NCBI GenBank assembly: GCA_943787295.1
Contig: CALSLW010000003.1
Span: 1 to 64,000, forward strand
Reading direction: 5' to 3'
Source of the DNA: an uncultured Flavobacteriaceae bacterium
Lineage (GTDB): Bacteria; Bacteroidota; Bacteroidia; Flavobacteriales; Flavobacteriaceae
Length of the DNA stretch: 64,000 bases
A program made the position numbers and the translations under genes. The stretch's first letter is position 1, and every line of letters begins with the position of its first letter. Positions 1-9,889 of the stretch are shown piece after piece. The notes beneath the pieces are model-generated. The model worked only from the letters and a program-made list of their open reading frames with translations. It did no database searches and was not told where the DNA came from.

Positions 1-1313
1 GCATCACAGTTTTCTTTTGAAAAAATCGTATCGTTTAATTCGATGCAATTTTCGGTAAATCCATCCGGAACATAGGGAGTTATCTTATGAGGTGGAGGAG
101 GGAGAATACAGCGGTTATTAAATTGATTTTTGATTATATTTTCTTCTAATCTTTTTCCCTCTGCCCCAACTAAAATCGTATATGTGTCTTTAAATTCAGA
201 AAAGCTTGCAATATACCGCGCACTCGAAAACAATAAGGTAATTTCCTTATTTTGATGTATAAACGATTTAATTGAATCCAGATGTTTAAGTGTAGAATTT
301 CCTCCACCAATAATTAAAATAGAAGCATTACTATTTTTAGCATTTAATTTAGGGTAGCTTTTTTTAGTCGCTTCATTTTCTGATTTAAATCCAAGGTATT
401 TGATAGCGTTATCGATGCTGTAATAGCGTCTAGTAATCAAATTCATCACTTCTTTTTGCGGAATAGAATTGGCTCCAGAGACCATATAGGCAAGGTTATT
501 TCCCCATTGATAAGTGGCTTGTAGTCCCTCAAATTGATTGACCAATGCATCGAGATGCTCAAAATTGACTTCTTTCAAGTTCTCTGCAGCAAGATAAGTA
601 AGGAGCAATTCGGTTTTTAGATTTCCTGCTCCCCTACCCATCCCAGTAATAGAAGCATCGATAATTTCGACTCCGTGTTCAATCGCTTTTAGGGCATTGA
701 TTAATCCCATTTCTAGGTTGTTATGTCCGTGGTAACCTAACTTTACAGAAGTAATTGATTTAAGCTTCTTTACCGTTTTTACAATATAATCTGGTAAAAC
801 CGCTCCGTATGAGTCGGCCATATACAAATAGTCGATGTGGTTTTCAATCCCTTTAAACTGATCAAAAAAATCATCATATTGATCCCATTCAGAGAGATAC
901 ATAATATTAAGACCTACTTCAAATCCTGCTTTTTTGATCTTCTTAGCAAGAGCAATTCCCTGGGAGATGCGATTAGGTTTTGTTGCAATACGAAACATTT
1001 TTGCTTTCCCTATACAGGGTTGTATCATCGCTTCTACTTCTCCAATGGGAGTGTTGATTTCATCGAGCATCAAGACGAGTTGATCACTAAATTCTGCCCA
1101 TTGATCTAAAATGGGTAATGGACAGTAAAAATATTTTCCTCGGTATTCTTTTTGAACCAAATTGCGGTACCCTATCTCGATATAATCGATGGGGAGATTC
1201 TTGATTTTGTCTCGGTAGTGTTCGACAAAGCCTTCTTCAAAATCCCAATTGTTATAATATCCACCGTCACGAAGGGAGCAGTCAAGAAGAGTAATTTGAT
1301 TATTTAAGTTCAT
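1..1313 (-). CDS. HMGL-like aldolase (4-hydroxy-2-oxovalerate aldolase-like catalytic domain) with extra C-terminal domain; 3' end truncated by window edge
   Basis: Reverse-strand translation from ATG at 1313: MNLNNQITLLDCSLRDGGYYNNWDFEEGF...; LLDCSLRDGG and GYHGHNNLEMGLINA motifs; no stop before base 1, so absent from the ORF track. Confidence 0.8.
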   Translation of the reverse strand, partial: MNLNNQITLLDCSLRDGGYYNNWDFEEGFVEHYRDKIKNLPIDYIEIGYRNLVQKEYRGKYFYCPLPILDQWAEFSDQLVLMLDEINTPIGEVEAMIQPCIGKAKMFRIATKPNRISQGIALAKKIKKAGFEVGLNIMYLSEWDQYDDFFDQFKGIENHIDYLYMADSYGAVLPDYIVKTVKKLKSITSVKLGYHGHNNLEMGLINALKAIEHGVEIIDASITGMGRGAGNLKTELLLTYLAAENLKEVNFEHLDALVNQFEGLQATYQWGNNLAYMVSGANSIPQKEVMNLITRRYYSIDNAIKYLGFKSENEATKKSYPKLNAKNSNASILIIGGGNSTLKHLDSIKSFIHQNKEITLLFSSARYIASFSEFKDTYTILVGAEGKRLEENIIKNQFNNRCILPPPPHKITPYVPDGFTENCIELNDTIFSKENCD

Positions 1314-1433
1314 TGGGAAAGATGTCTTTTACAAATATAATCTAAATTTAGGCAAATTTTCAGGAATATAAATCCTAGAATAAACCCAAAGAAGTTTAAT
1401 TGATTTAAGAAACCCGTTATATTTGTTCATTAG

Positions 1434-2342
1434 ATGAAGATGACTTTCTCCTTTGTTATACCCACAAAAAATAGGCCCATAGAACTGGCGACCGTCTTTG
1501 ATGCTATTCTTGCCCAAAGCCGCCTGCCAGAACAAGTCATTATCATTGATCAAAGCAGCCCAGATAAAGTCATCAAAGACCAATTAGCACCACAAGCAAA
1601 AAAAGCAAACATTAGATTAGATTACATTCACGACGAAAGCATTAATGGTTTAGTAAAAGCGAAAGCCGCTTCAATACAATACAATCAATGCGATTATATT
1701 TCTTTTTTTGACGACGATATAGTTCATCAGCCCGACTATCTAGCAGAAGTCGAAAATGCCCTAATCGCACACCCAGAAATGATAGGATTGAATGGTGTTA
1801 TCTTAAATACGCCCAATGAAGGATTATTAAAACGCTTTATTTTTCGTTTGACACACTTTGGGCTATATAAAGATAACCGACAAAGCGTGATTCGTTCTTT
1901 AACCCCAAAAACTGAATTGCCTCAAGCGGTGGATGCTTTGAGTGGAGGACTCTCTACCTGGGAAAAAGAAGTGTTTGAAAAAGTTTCCTTCGACACAAAA
2001 AACAATTTTCATGCTTATGAGGATAAAGAGTTTTCTATTCGAATTGAGCGGACCTTCCCCAAACAAATGTTTATCGTTCCTCAAGCTAAATTATATCATT
2101 ATCACGCAGCTGGAAATAGACAGTCTCTGTTGAGAAGAACACAAAATGATGTGATCGAGGTGTGGAAGCTTTTTAAAAAGAACGGAAATTACAATTGGCT
2201 AGGTCTTGACTTTATTGTTTTACTTTTGGGCCTCTTAATAAACGCCCTAATATTAAGTTTAAAGCACTTAAACATTAACTTTCTTCTACACTATCTTAGA
2301 GGATTTAATCAAGGGCGTAAAAGCCAAATTTTAAGCGAATGA
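1434..2342 (+). CDS. GT2-family glycosyltransferase
   Basis: FSFVIPTKNRP N-terminus, DDDIVHQPDYL motif, C-terminal hydrophobic segment. Confidence 0.85.
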   Translation: MKMTFSFVIPTKNRPIELATVFDAILAQSRLPEQVIIIDQSSPDKVIKDQLAPQAKKANIRLDYIHDESINGLVKAKAASIQYNQCDYISFFDDDIVHQPDYLAEVENALIAHPEMIGLNGVILNTPNEGLLKRFIFRLTHFGLYKDNRQSVIRSLTPKTELPQAVDALSGGLSTWEKEVFEKVSFDTKNNFHAYEDKEFSIRIERTFPKQMFIVPQAKLYHYHAAGNRQSLLRRTQNDVIEVWKLFKKNGNYNWLGLDFIVLLLGLLINALILSLKHLNINFLLHYLRGFNQGRKSQILSE

Positions 2343-3589
2343 AACCTTCAATAGGGATAATTGGATTAGGCTATGTTGGACTCCCATTAGCACTTGCTTT
2401 AGCAGAAAAACACACTGTGCTGGGCTATGACACCAATAAAGAGCGGGTGGCTTCTTTGCAAAGGGGGGTAGATAATACACAAGAAATTCCTACCGAAGAA
2501 ATCCAAGCCGTTTCGATTCAATTCTTCGATCAACCTCAAGCATTAAAACAATGCTCCATTTATATTGTCACTGTTCCCACCCCTTTAAAAGAAGACAATT
2601 TACCCGATTTTAGCTATTTAGAAAGTGCCTCTACTGTTATTGCTCAACTCTTAAAAAAAGGGGATATCGTGGTTTATGAATCTACCGTTTATCCTGGTGC
2701 TACAGAAGAGATTTGTTTACCACTTTTAGAAGCCTTCTCTCTAAAGGTTGATATAGATTTTTCTTTGGGATATAGCCCAGAGAGAATTAATGTGGGTGAT
2801 CCACACAATACCTTTAAAACCATTCCAAAGATTGTTTCGGCCTCCAATAAAGATGCCCTTGATACACTTTATATTCTTTATCAGTCTGTGCTTAGTGCAG
2901 AAGTTTATAAAGCTCCCTCAATAAAAGTAGCCGAAGCGGCTAAAGTGATTGAAAACACCCAGCGGGATGTCAATATTGCTTTTGTAAACGAACTCGCCAT
3001 GATGTTTAATGCCATGGGATTAGACACCAACGAAGTTTTAGCAGCTGCTTCTACTAAATGGAATTTCCTTCCTTTTTGCCCAGGATTAGTAGGAGGACAT
3101 TGTATAGGGATCGACCCTTATTACTTAGCCCATCAATCTCAAGCTTTGGGCTATACCCCAGAATTACTCCTTTCTGCTCGAAAAATAAATGAAGCACTCC
3201 CTCGTTTTATTGTAAAAGACATTTTAATTAAACTTGAAACTCATCAAATAGACAAAACAAAAGCAAAAGTTTTATTACTAGGTGCTACCTTTAAAGAAAA
3301 CACAGCAGATATTCGTAATTCTAAGGCGATTACCCTAGCCCAAGAATTACAAGAAGAAGGTTTACACCTGACCCTCTTTGATCCTTATTTAATCAAAAAT
3401 AACCCACTCACAACATCCTTAGCTTTAACCAGCAGTCTTTCTAAGACAGAAAAATTCGATGTGATTATTCTAGCCGTGGGACACGATCAATTTGCAACAA
3501 TAGATCCCTTGAAATCATTGACTGATAAGGGCTTTGGCTATGATATCAAAGCCTATTTTGATGCTCACCCTCGTATTTATCGGTTATAA
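2339..3589 (+). CDS. Nucleotide-sugar dehydrogenase (UDP-glucose/GDP-mannose dehydrogenase family, TviB/WbpA-like)
   Basis: IGIIGLGYVGLPLALALAEKH Rossmann motif, GGHCIGIDPYYL active site. Confidence 0.9.
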   Translation: MKPSIGIIGLGYVGLPLALALAEKHTVLGYDTNKERVASLQRGVDNTQEIPTEEIQAVSIQFFDQPQALKQCSIYIVTVPTPLKEDNLPDFSYLESASTVIAQLLKKGDIVVYESTVYPGATEEICLPLLEAFSLKVDIDFSLGYSPERINVGDPHNTFKTIPKIVSASNKDALDTLYILYQSVLSAEVYKAPSIKVAEAAKVIENTQRDVNIAFVNELAMMFNAMGLDTNEVLAAASTKWNFLPFCPGLVGGHCIGIDPYYLAHQSQALGYTPELLLSARKINEALPRFIVKDILIKLETHQIDKTKAKVLLLGATFKENTADIRNSKAITLAQELQEEGLHLTLFDPYLIKNNPLTTSLALTSSLSKTEKFDVIILAVGHDQFATIDPLKSLTDKGFGYDIKAYFDAHPRIYRL

Positions 3590-4713
3590 GAAAGCTGTTT
3601 CTTATAAAAGCTTTCCCACTCTTCTAACAATCGTTTTTCACTAAAATTAGCTTCGACATAGGTTCTTCCTGCTTTGCCCATTGCGTGCATCTCTTTAGGG
3701 TGATTTAGCGCAAAGCTCAACTGATCTTTGAGGTGTTCTACATCTCCCACGCGATGTCGTAAACCGGTTTCTCCTTGTATAATCGTATCAGCTAATCCAT
3801 AAGCATCACTACAAATTATGGGTTTTTCTAAAGCACTAGCCTCAATAACAGATAGCCCAAAACCTTCCCGGTAACTGGGTAAACAAAAATTGTCACATGC
3901 TTGAAGTAATTCTTCGGGTTTTTTTTCAAAAGGAATAAAGTGAATTTTAGAAGAGATATGTTGAAAACGCGCTTTGATTTGGTCTTCATCATGTCCCACT
4001 AGAAAGAGAGAAGAAGCTTTTTCAGATTGATCTAATTGCGCAAAAGCTTGAATTAGATCAATAACCCCTTTGTCTTTATTAAGCCTTCCTAAAAACATAA
4101 AGACCCATTCGTTTTCTTCTAGTTTTAGTGTTTTTCTTCGCTGTTCTCTAAGAACAGCGGAAGGGGCAAACCGTGTAAGCGAAACCCCGCAGATTGATCC
4201 TTTTCCCAGCACTTGAGCGGCTGGCCCTATCACGCCATGTTCTTTTAAAAATCGCAGTTGTGATTTACCATCGACTAACACTTGGGTAGCACAAAGGGCA
4301 ATCAAGCGATCTATCGATTTCAATAATAAGCGGAATATCCCTTTTTTATTTGCCCACACTTGTCCTGTAAAAGTATGGGTGCGCAAGGGAACATTTGCAA
4401 TAAGGCCTCCTAGCATGGCTATTAAACCTGCCTTTGGAGAAACGCTATGTAGCGCATCAAATTGTTGTTTTCTTAAAAAGCGCACCATCGAAATTAGACA
4501 GTTGAGGTCTTTGATGGGGTTAATCCCGCGTTCAATCGCTTGGACATGAACTCCTTTAAGAGGTAATTCTGCCAGCAGGGTCGTCACATCTGTGGTATTA
4601 ACAATAAGGTGTAAAGCGTAATGTTTCGATAAAGTTTGCATGGGACCTTTTAAAAAGGCCATGGCTGTGGCTGAAGAAGAAACGACAAAGCAAAGTTTTT
4701 TCATCGGGTACAA
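3577..4713 (-). CDS. GT4-family glycosyltransferase
   Basis: FLGRLNKDKGVIDLIQAF, PSYREGFGLSVIEASALEKPII motifs. Confidence 0.85.
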   Translation of the reverse strand: MYPMKKLCFVVSSSATAMAFLKGPMQTLSKHYALHLIVNTTDVTTLLAELPLKGVHVQAIERGINPIKDLNCLISMVRFLRKQQFDALHSVSPKAGLIAMLGGLIANVPLRTHTFTGQVWANKKGIFRLLLKSIDRLIALCATQVLVDGKSQLRFLKEHGVIGPAAQVLGKGSICGVSLTRFAPSAVLREQRRKTLKLEENEWVFMFLGRLNKDKGVIDLIQAFAQLDQSEKASSLFLVGHDEDQIKARFQHISSKIHFIPFEKKPEELLQACDNFCLPSYREGFGLSVIEASALEKPIICSDAYGLADTIIQGETGLRHRVGDVEHLKDQLSFALNHPKEMHAMGKAGRTYVEANFSEKRLLEEWESFYKKQLSYNR

Positions 4714-5627
4714 TTTACATACTCTTTTAAAAAGCTGCGGTAGTCTGCTTTAAATTCAAAATCAAGTTCTGTTACTATTTTATTCGACGAGATCTTAGTG
4801 GTGTTAGAGAAAAAGGCCACTCCATCTTCACTAATTGATATTAGCTTTATAAAGCGAAAGAATTTTAAGAGTTGTTGGAACAATCTAGCCGGTATTGGAA
4901 TGCTATTCTTAACCTTTAATTCTTCTTCTAAGAAAGATAAAAATTGAGATAGAGGCAGATCATGAGAGAAGTTATATTGTTGGCCAATGGCTTTTTTGGT
5001 ACTTCCTAAAAGCAACAAAGCATCAACAACATCAGTGGCAAGAACAAAATTAGCCATAACCTTTGGGGCAACCCTTAGGCGAAGTTTCTTTTGACAAAGT
5101 CGAACCAACTGTTCTAAAAGTCCAGATTTCATGTTTTGTCCTAAAATAATCGACGGGCGTAAAATAACCGACTTAAACCCGGCTTTATTTCGGATAATCT
5201 CTTCTGCAGCTAATTTGCTTTTTTCATACTCATTTTGTGGCTTGAATAAACTGTCTTCATGGATAGTGTTTCCTTGATTAAAGTCAAAAATCCCAATACT
5301 CGATAAGTAAACTAACGTGGTTTTTTTTGGGAGTGTATTCACAATCGCTTGTGTCCCAACGACATTAGTGGCGTGCATCGATAAAGGGTTATTCAATTCT
5401 GCCGCAAGGTGATACAATACATCTAAATCATGTGTAAACTTTGCGATAACTTCTGGTTTGGGCTGACTTAAATCTGCTTCAATAACGGTCACAGAAGATT
5501 GATGTTCCAACTTTTTTGCAGAACGGCTAAGCAGCACTAAATCATGTCCTTGAGCAGAAAGGAGGCGAACTAATTCTTGTCCAATAAAGCCAAATGCCCC
5601 GGTAATTCCTATTCGAAGTTGTTTCAC
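4701..5627 (-). CDS. NAD-dependent epimerase/dehydratase (extended SDR)
   Basis: GITGAFGFIGQELV, YEKSKLAAEEII motifs. Confidence 0.85.
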   Translation of the reverse strand: MKQLRIGITGAFGFIGQELVRLLSAQGHDLVLLSRSAKKLEHQSSVTVIEADLSQPKPEVIAKFTHDLDVLYHLAAELNNPLSMHATNVVGTQAIVNTLPKKTTLVYLSSIGIFDFNQGNTIHEDSLFKPQNEYEKSKLAAEEIIRNKAGFKSVILRPSIILGQNMKSGLLEQLVRLCQKKLRLRVAPKVMANFVLATDVVDALLLLGSTKKAIGQQYNFSHDLPLSQFLSFLEEELKVKNSIPIPARLFQQLLKFFRFIKLISISEDGVAFFSNTTKISSNKIVTELDFEFKADYRSFLKEYVNCTR

Positions 5628-5725
5628 AGATTGAATTTCAAGTTTAAATATAAAAAACGCTAGACCTAATAACGCTAATTATTTTCTAAATTTGACTTTA
5701 GATAACTAAAAGCACAGATATAACT

Positions 5726-6331
5726 TTGTTCTACCCAATCCTAAAGCATTTTTTCGATAAAGTATTTGCGCTAGCTGCTCTAATGGTTTTATCTCCGCTT
5801 GTGCTATTGATTGGGATTATCTTATTTTTTGATCTTAAGGCATGGCCTGTTTTTGTTCAAAAGCGGCCGGGCTATCAACAGAAGATTTTTGCTGTCTATA
5901 AGTTTAAAACCATGCGAGATACCACAGACGAAAAGGGGGCTTTATTACCCGATTTTGAACGTATTACTCCCCTAGGGAAAATCATTCGTAAATTATCTCT
6001 AGACGAACTCCCACAATTGATCAACGTTTTAAAAGGCGAAATGAGTTTTGTAGGACCCCGTCCTTTATTACCAGAATACTTACCTTTATATTCTAACGAA
6101 CAAAACAAAAGACACGAGGTCAAGCCCGGGATAACTGGCTGGGCTCAGGTCAATGGAAGAAATACTTTGAGCTGGCAGGATAAATTTAAGCATGATGTGT
6201 ATTATGTGGAAAACCAAAGCTTTTTTTTAGACCTTAGGATTTTAATCAAAACAGTTGGTAAAGTTCTTCTTCCAAAAGATATTAACGCAACAGAGCAATT
6301 AACCATGGAACCGTTTAATGGAAAAAACTAA
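5726..6331 (+). CDS. Bacterial sugar transferase (PglC/WcaJ C-terminal-like phosphoglycosyl transferase), TTG start
   Basis: KRPGYQQKIFAVYKFKTMRDTTDEKG, LSLDELPQLINVLKGEMSFVGPRPLLPEYLPLY. Confidence 0.9.
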   Translation: MFYPILKHFFDKVFALAALMVLSPLVLLIGIILFFDLKAWPVFVQKRPGYQQKIFAVYKFKTMRDTTDEKGALLPDFERITPLGKIIRKLSLDELPQLINVLKGEMSFVGPRPLLPEYLPLYSNEQNKRHEVKPGITGWAQVNGRNTLSWQDKFKHDVYYVENQSFFLDLRILIKTVGKVLLPKDINATEQLTMEPFNGKN

Positions 6332-6929
6332 ACTTATCTTTCTTGGAGCAGGAGGTCATTCAAGAGTACTTGCTAGCGCGGTAGAATCTACTGCAGCAAA
6401 ACTAGTGGCCGTCTTTGATCCAGACCCCACAAAAAAAGATTTAGATGGGGTAGAAAATATGGGAGATTACAAGGCTGATGTTCATCCAGAAGCAAAACTT
6501 TTAATTGCCATTGGCGACAATTCAGTTCGCAAAAAAATTAGTGCTACCGTTTCACATGACTTTGGACAAGTGATCCATGCGGCAGCTCAAGTCGATCGTT
6601 TGACGCACTTATCTCCCGGAGTACAAGTTATGCCGGCTGCTGTCATTAACCGCGGTACAGCGATTGGTCAACACACCATTATCAACTCAAATGCTACGGT
6701 AGAACACGACTGCAAAATTGGGGACTTTGTCCATATTGCGCCGGGCGCAACTATTTGTGGCGGAGTAACAGTGGGCGAAGGGACTTTAATCGGTGCAAAC
6801 GCAACAGTTTTACCGCAATGTGTTATTGGACAAAATGTTACTGTTGGGGCAGGTGCAGTAGTCACAAAAAACATCCCAGATAATGCTATCGTAACAGGTG
6901 TTCCTGGTAAAATTATTTCAAATGGATAA
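6318..6929 (+). CDS. Sugar O/N-acetyltransferase, PglD/NeuD-like (left-handed beta-helix)
   Basis: LGAGGHSRVL N-terminal motif plus hexapeptide repeats. Confidence 0.85.
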   Translation: MEKTKLIFLGAGGHSRVLASAVESTAAKLVAVFDPDPTKKDLDGVENMGDYKADVHPEAKLLIAIGDNSVRKKISATVSHDFGQVIHAAAQVDRLTHLSPGVQVMPAAVINRGTAIGQHTIINSNATVEHDCKIGDFVHIAPGATICGGVTVGEGTLIGANATVLPQCVIGQNVTVGAGAVVTKNIPDNAIVTGVPGKIISNG

Positions 6930-8055
6930 ATCCAAAATATACCTCTCTTCCCCCCATATGGGAGAAGAAGAACTTTTGAATGTTCAAGAAGCTTTTGCGA
7001 CCAATTGGATTTCCCCCGCAGGGCCATTTATACCACAATTTGAACATGATCTAGCCACTTATTGCGGAACTAAAGGGGCTGCTGTGGTTCAATCAGGAAC
7101 AGCTGCTATACATTTAGCCTTACGCTTATTGGACATACAACAAGGGGATTTGATTCTTTGCCAATCCTTTACTTTTATAGGCTCTTCTAATCCTATCTTA
7201 TACGAAAAAGCGACCCCTGTTTTTATTGATTCTGAAGCGGCAACTTGGAATATGTGTCCTCAAGCACTAGAAGAAGCCATTGTCGATTTAGAGAAAAAGG
7301 GAAAACGCCCTAAAGCCATTATTGTCGTTCACCTTTATGGGATGCCTGCAAAGATGAATGAGATTATGGCCATTGCAAATCGTTATAATATCCCAGTGAT
7401 AGAAGATGCTGCAGAGGCACTGGGTTCTTATATCGATGGTAAGGCGTGTGGTTCTTTTGGAGATTTTGGGATTTTGAGTTTTAACGGAAATAAAATCATC
7501 ACCACTTCTGGCGGAGGTGCTTTATTATCTGATAATATCGATGCGTTACAAAAAGCGCGTTTTTTGGCCACACAGGCCAAAGAAAACACCCCCCATTATG
7601 AACACCTCGAAATGGGTTACAATTATCGCATGTCGAATATCGCCGCGGCCATAGGAGTAGGACAATTAAAAGTTTTAGACAAAAGGGTAGCAGCTAGAAG
7701 AGCCAATCACGATTTTTATTTCGAGCTACTTTCGGACATTAAGGGCATACAATTTTTAGAAGAACCCACAGGTTATTTCAGTAATCGCTGGTTGAGTTGT
7801 ATTACAATTGACCCACTTATTACTGGAGTAAGTAGAGAAGATCTGCGACTAGCTTTAGAAAAAGAAAACATTGAAAGTCGACCATTGTGGAAACCCATGC
7901 ACATGCAACCCTTGTTTGAAAGCTGTGATTATTATGGAACAGACTTTAGTGAAAAACTCTTTCAAGATGGAATCTGTCTTCCCTCTGGCAGTAATTTAAC
8001 ACCACAAGAAAAAGAGCGAATTTCAAGTCAATTGAAAGTAGTATTTTCGTGCTAG
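6922..8055 (+). CDS. DegT/DnrJ/EryC1/StrS (PglE-like) aminotransferase
   Basis: IYLSSPHMGEEELLNVQEAF, IEDAAEALGS, GNKIITTSGGGALL; ATG at 6922 preferred over GTG at 6898. Confidence 0.9.
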   Translation: MDKSKIYLSSPHMGEEELLNVQEAFATNWISPAGPFIPQFEHDLATYCGTKGAAVVQSGTAAIHLALRLLDIQQGDLILCQSFTFIGSSNPILYEKATPVFIDSEAATWNMCPQALEEAIVDLEKKGKRPKAIIVVHLYGMPAKMNEIMAIANRYNIPVIEDAAEALGSYIDGKACGSFGDFGILSFNGNKIITTSGGGALLSDNIDALQKARFLATQAKENTPHYEHLEMGYNYRMSNIAAAIGVGQLKVLDKRVAARRANHDFYFELLSDIKGIQFLEEPTGYFSNRWLSCITIDPLITGVSREDLRLALEKENIESRPLWKPMHMQPLFESCDYYGTDFSEKLFQDGICLPSGSNLTPQEKERISSQLKVVFSC

Positions 8056-8056
8056 T

Positions 8057-9889
8057 ATGTTTGAAAGAATCTTTAAATATCATTATTCAAATAAATTCGC
8101 TTACGCACTAGATGCGATTTGCATCTTTATTGCTTTAGAAGCCATCCTTTTCCTCAACGGTTCTGTATTGATTATTCGATCACAACTAGATAAACCTGTA
8201 TTTATAGCGTTAGCCTTGGGCTGTATTACCCTCTTTCGAGGCTATAAGATGGTATTGCGATTTACCACCTTTATCGACATAGGGAAAATAACCTCTGGAC
8301 TCATCCTTACCATTGCGATATACGCTTTGTATATTAAAGCAGATACACGTGGGCATTACAACTACTTATTGTTATTGTTTTATTTCAGTTTATCCCTTCT
8401 TTCTCTCTACCGACTGGTGATCAAATTGCTTTATGCACGAGTGACTAAAGAAGAAAAATTATTAAACACTTTACTTTTTGGCGCTGGCGCAAATGGCTTA
8501 AGAACAAAAAGAGCCTTAGACGACAGTAACGCTGTCAATGTTTTAGCGTTTATAGACGAAGCCCCTGGAACGGTAGGGAGAAGCATTGAAGGTTTATCTG
8601 TAATGCGCTTAGACGAAAAGCTTGAAAAGTTCATTGAGAACAAAAATGTCCAGCAGATCATCATTACCACAGAACAAATTGGTCAAAAAAAGAAAAATGA
8701 ACTCTTTCAATTTTTCAAGAATAAGGGCGTAAAAATATTTACAGTACCTGCCATTGATAAATTAGCCAGTAATGAGGGTATTGTAAGTAATCTTACGCCT
8801 ATCAAAATTGAAGACCTTTTAAGGAGAGATCAAATCAAAATTGACCTAGAGAAGAACAAATCCCAATATAAGCACAAAACTATTTTAGTAACCGGTGCAG
8901 CTGGGTCTATAGGGAGTGAAATCGTTCGTCAATTACTTCCCTTTGAACCAGAGCAAATTATTTTATACGATCAAGCAGAAACCCCTTTGTTTGATTTAAA
9001 AAATGAATTAGCCCAAAAAGGAACCAAAGTAAAACTACATTACTATTTGCAAACAATCACAGACAAAGCTGCTTTAGAACAATGCTTTAAAGCATTCTCT
9101 ATCGATGTCGTTTTTCATGCCGCTGCTTATAAACATGTATTTATGACAGAGGCGATCCCTAAGGCTGCCATTGTCAATAATATTTTAGGCACTAAAAATG
9201 TTGTTGATGTCGCTTTGGAAAACAAGGTTGCCCATTTGGTGATGGTGTCAACAGATAAGGCGGTTAATCCTTCTAATGTGATGGGAGCGTCTAAACGTAT
9301 TGCTGAAATGTATGTCGCGCAGGCCGCAGAAAACACAAGCACACAAATCATCACGACTCGCTTTGGGAATGTGTTAGGGTCAAACGGTTCTGTTGTCCCT
9401 ATTTTTAAAGAGCAAATTGCCAAAGGCGGCCCGGTAACGGTAACCCATCCAGACATCACCCGTTATTTTATGACCATTACAGAAGCCTGTCAATTGGTAC
9501 TTGAAGCTGGAGCAACCGGTGAAGGAGGGGAGATTTATGTATTTGATATGGGAGAACCAGTGAAAATCGCTGATCTCGCAACAAGCATGATTCGCTTATC
9601 TGGTTTAATCGAAGGGCAAGACATTGAACTAGTTTATAGTGGACTAAGACCCGGGGAAAAACTCTATGAAGAACTACTCACCGATAAAGAAAACCTTAAA
9701 CCTTCTCATAATGAGTTGATTTTTATCGCTGAAAAGGAAGTATTCTCTACAAACCAACAAGAGCAAATTCTCGCTTTAATAGATAGTGCTGCTAAAGGGG
9801 TGAAGGAAGATATTCTTGTCAAGCAAATGAAAGCAATCGTTCCAGAATACAAATCGATGAATTCGACTTATACCGCTCTTGACAATTAA
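8057..9889 (+). CDS. Membrane-anchored nucleoside-diphosphate-sugar 4,6-dehydratase (PglF/WbpM/CapD-like)
   Basis: N-terminal TM helices, ILVTGAAGSIGSEIVRQLL, HAAAYKHVFMTE, VMGASKRIAEM. Confidence 0.92.
   Translation: MFERIFKYHYSNKFAYALDAICIFIALEAILFLNGSVLIIRSQLDKPVFIALALGCITLFRGYKMVLRFTTFIDIGKITSGLILTIAIYALYIKADTRGHYNYLLLLFYFSLSLLSLYRLVIKLLYARVTKEEKLLNTLLFGAGANGLRTKRALDDSNAVNVLAFIDEAPGTVGRSIEGLSVMRLDEKLEKFIENKNVQQIIITTEQIGQKKKNELFQFFKNKGVKIFTVPAIDKLASNEGIVSNLTPIKIEDLLRRDQIKIDLEKNKSQYKHKTILVTGAAGSIGSEIVRQLLPFEPEQIILYDQAETPLFDLKNELAQKGTKVKLHYYLQTITDKAALEQCFKAFSIDVVFHAAAYKHVFMTEAIPKAAIVNNILGTKNVVDVALENKVAHLVMVSTDKAVNPSNVMGASKRIAEMYVAQAAENTSTQIITTRFGNVLGSNGSVVPIFKEQIAKGGPVTVTHPDITRYFMTITEACQLVLEAGATGEGGEIYVFDMGEPVKIADLATSMIRLSGLIEGQDIELVYSGLRPGEKLYEELLTDKENLKPSHNELIFIAEKEVFSTNQQEQILALIDSAAKGVKEDILVKQMKAIVPEYKSMNSTYTALDN

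Noticed and set aside
837-1109. 90-aa + strand ORF
   Set aside because: Antisense to the aldolase coding frame; no family features
6668-7027. 119-aa minus-strand ORF
   Set aside because: Shadow ORF antisense to PglD/PglE-like genes, repetitive pattern mirrors the hexapeptide repeats
9127-9459. 110-aa minus-strand ORF
   Set aside because: Shadow of the PglF-like dehydratase
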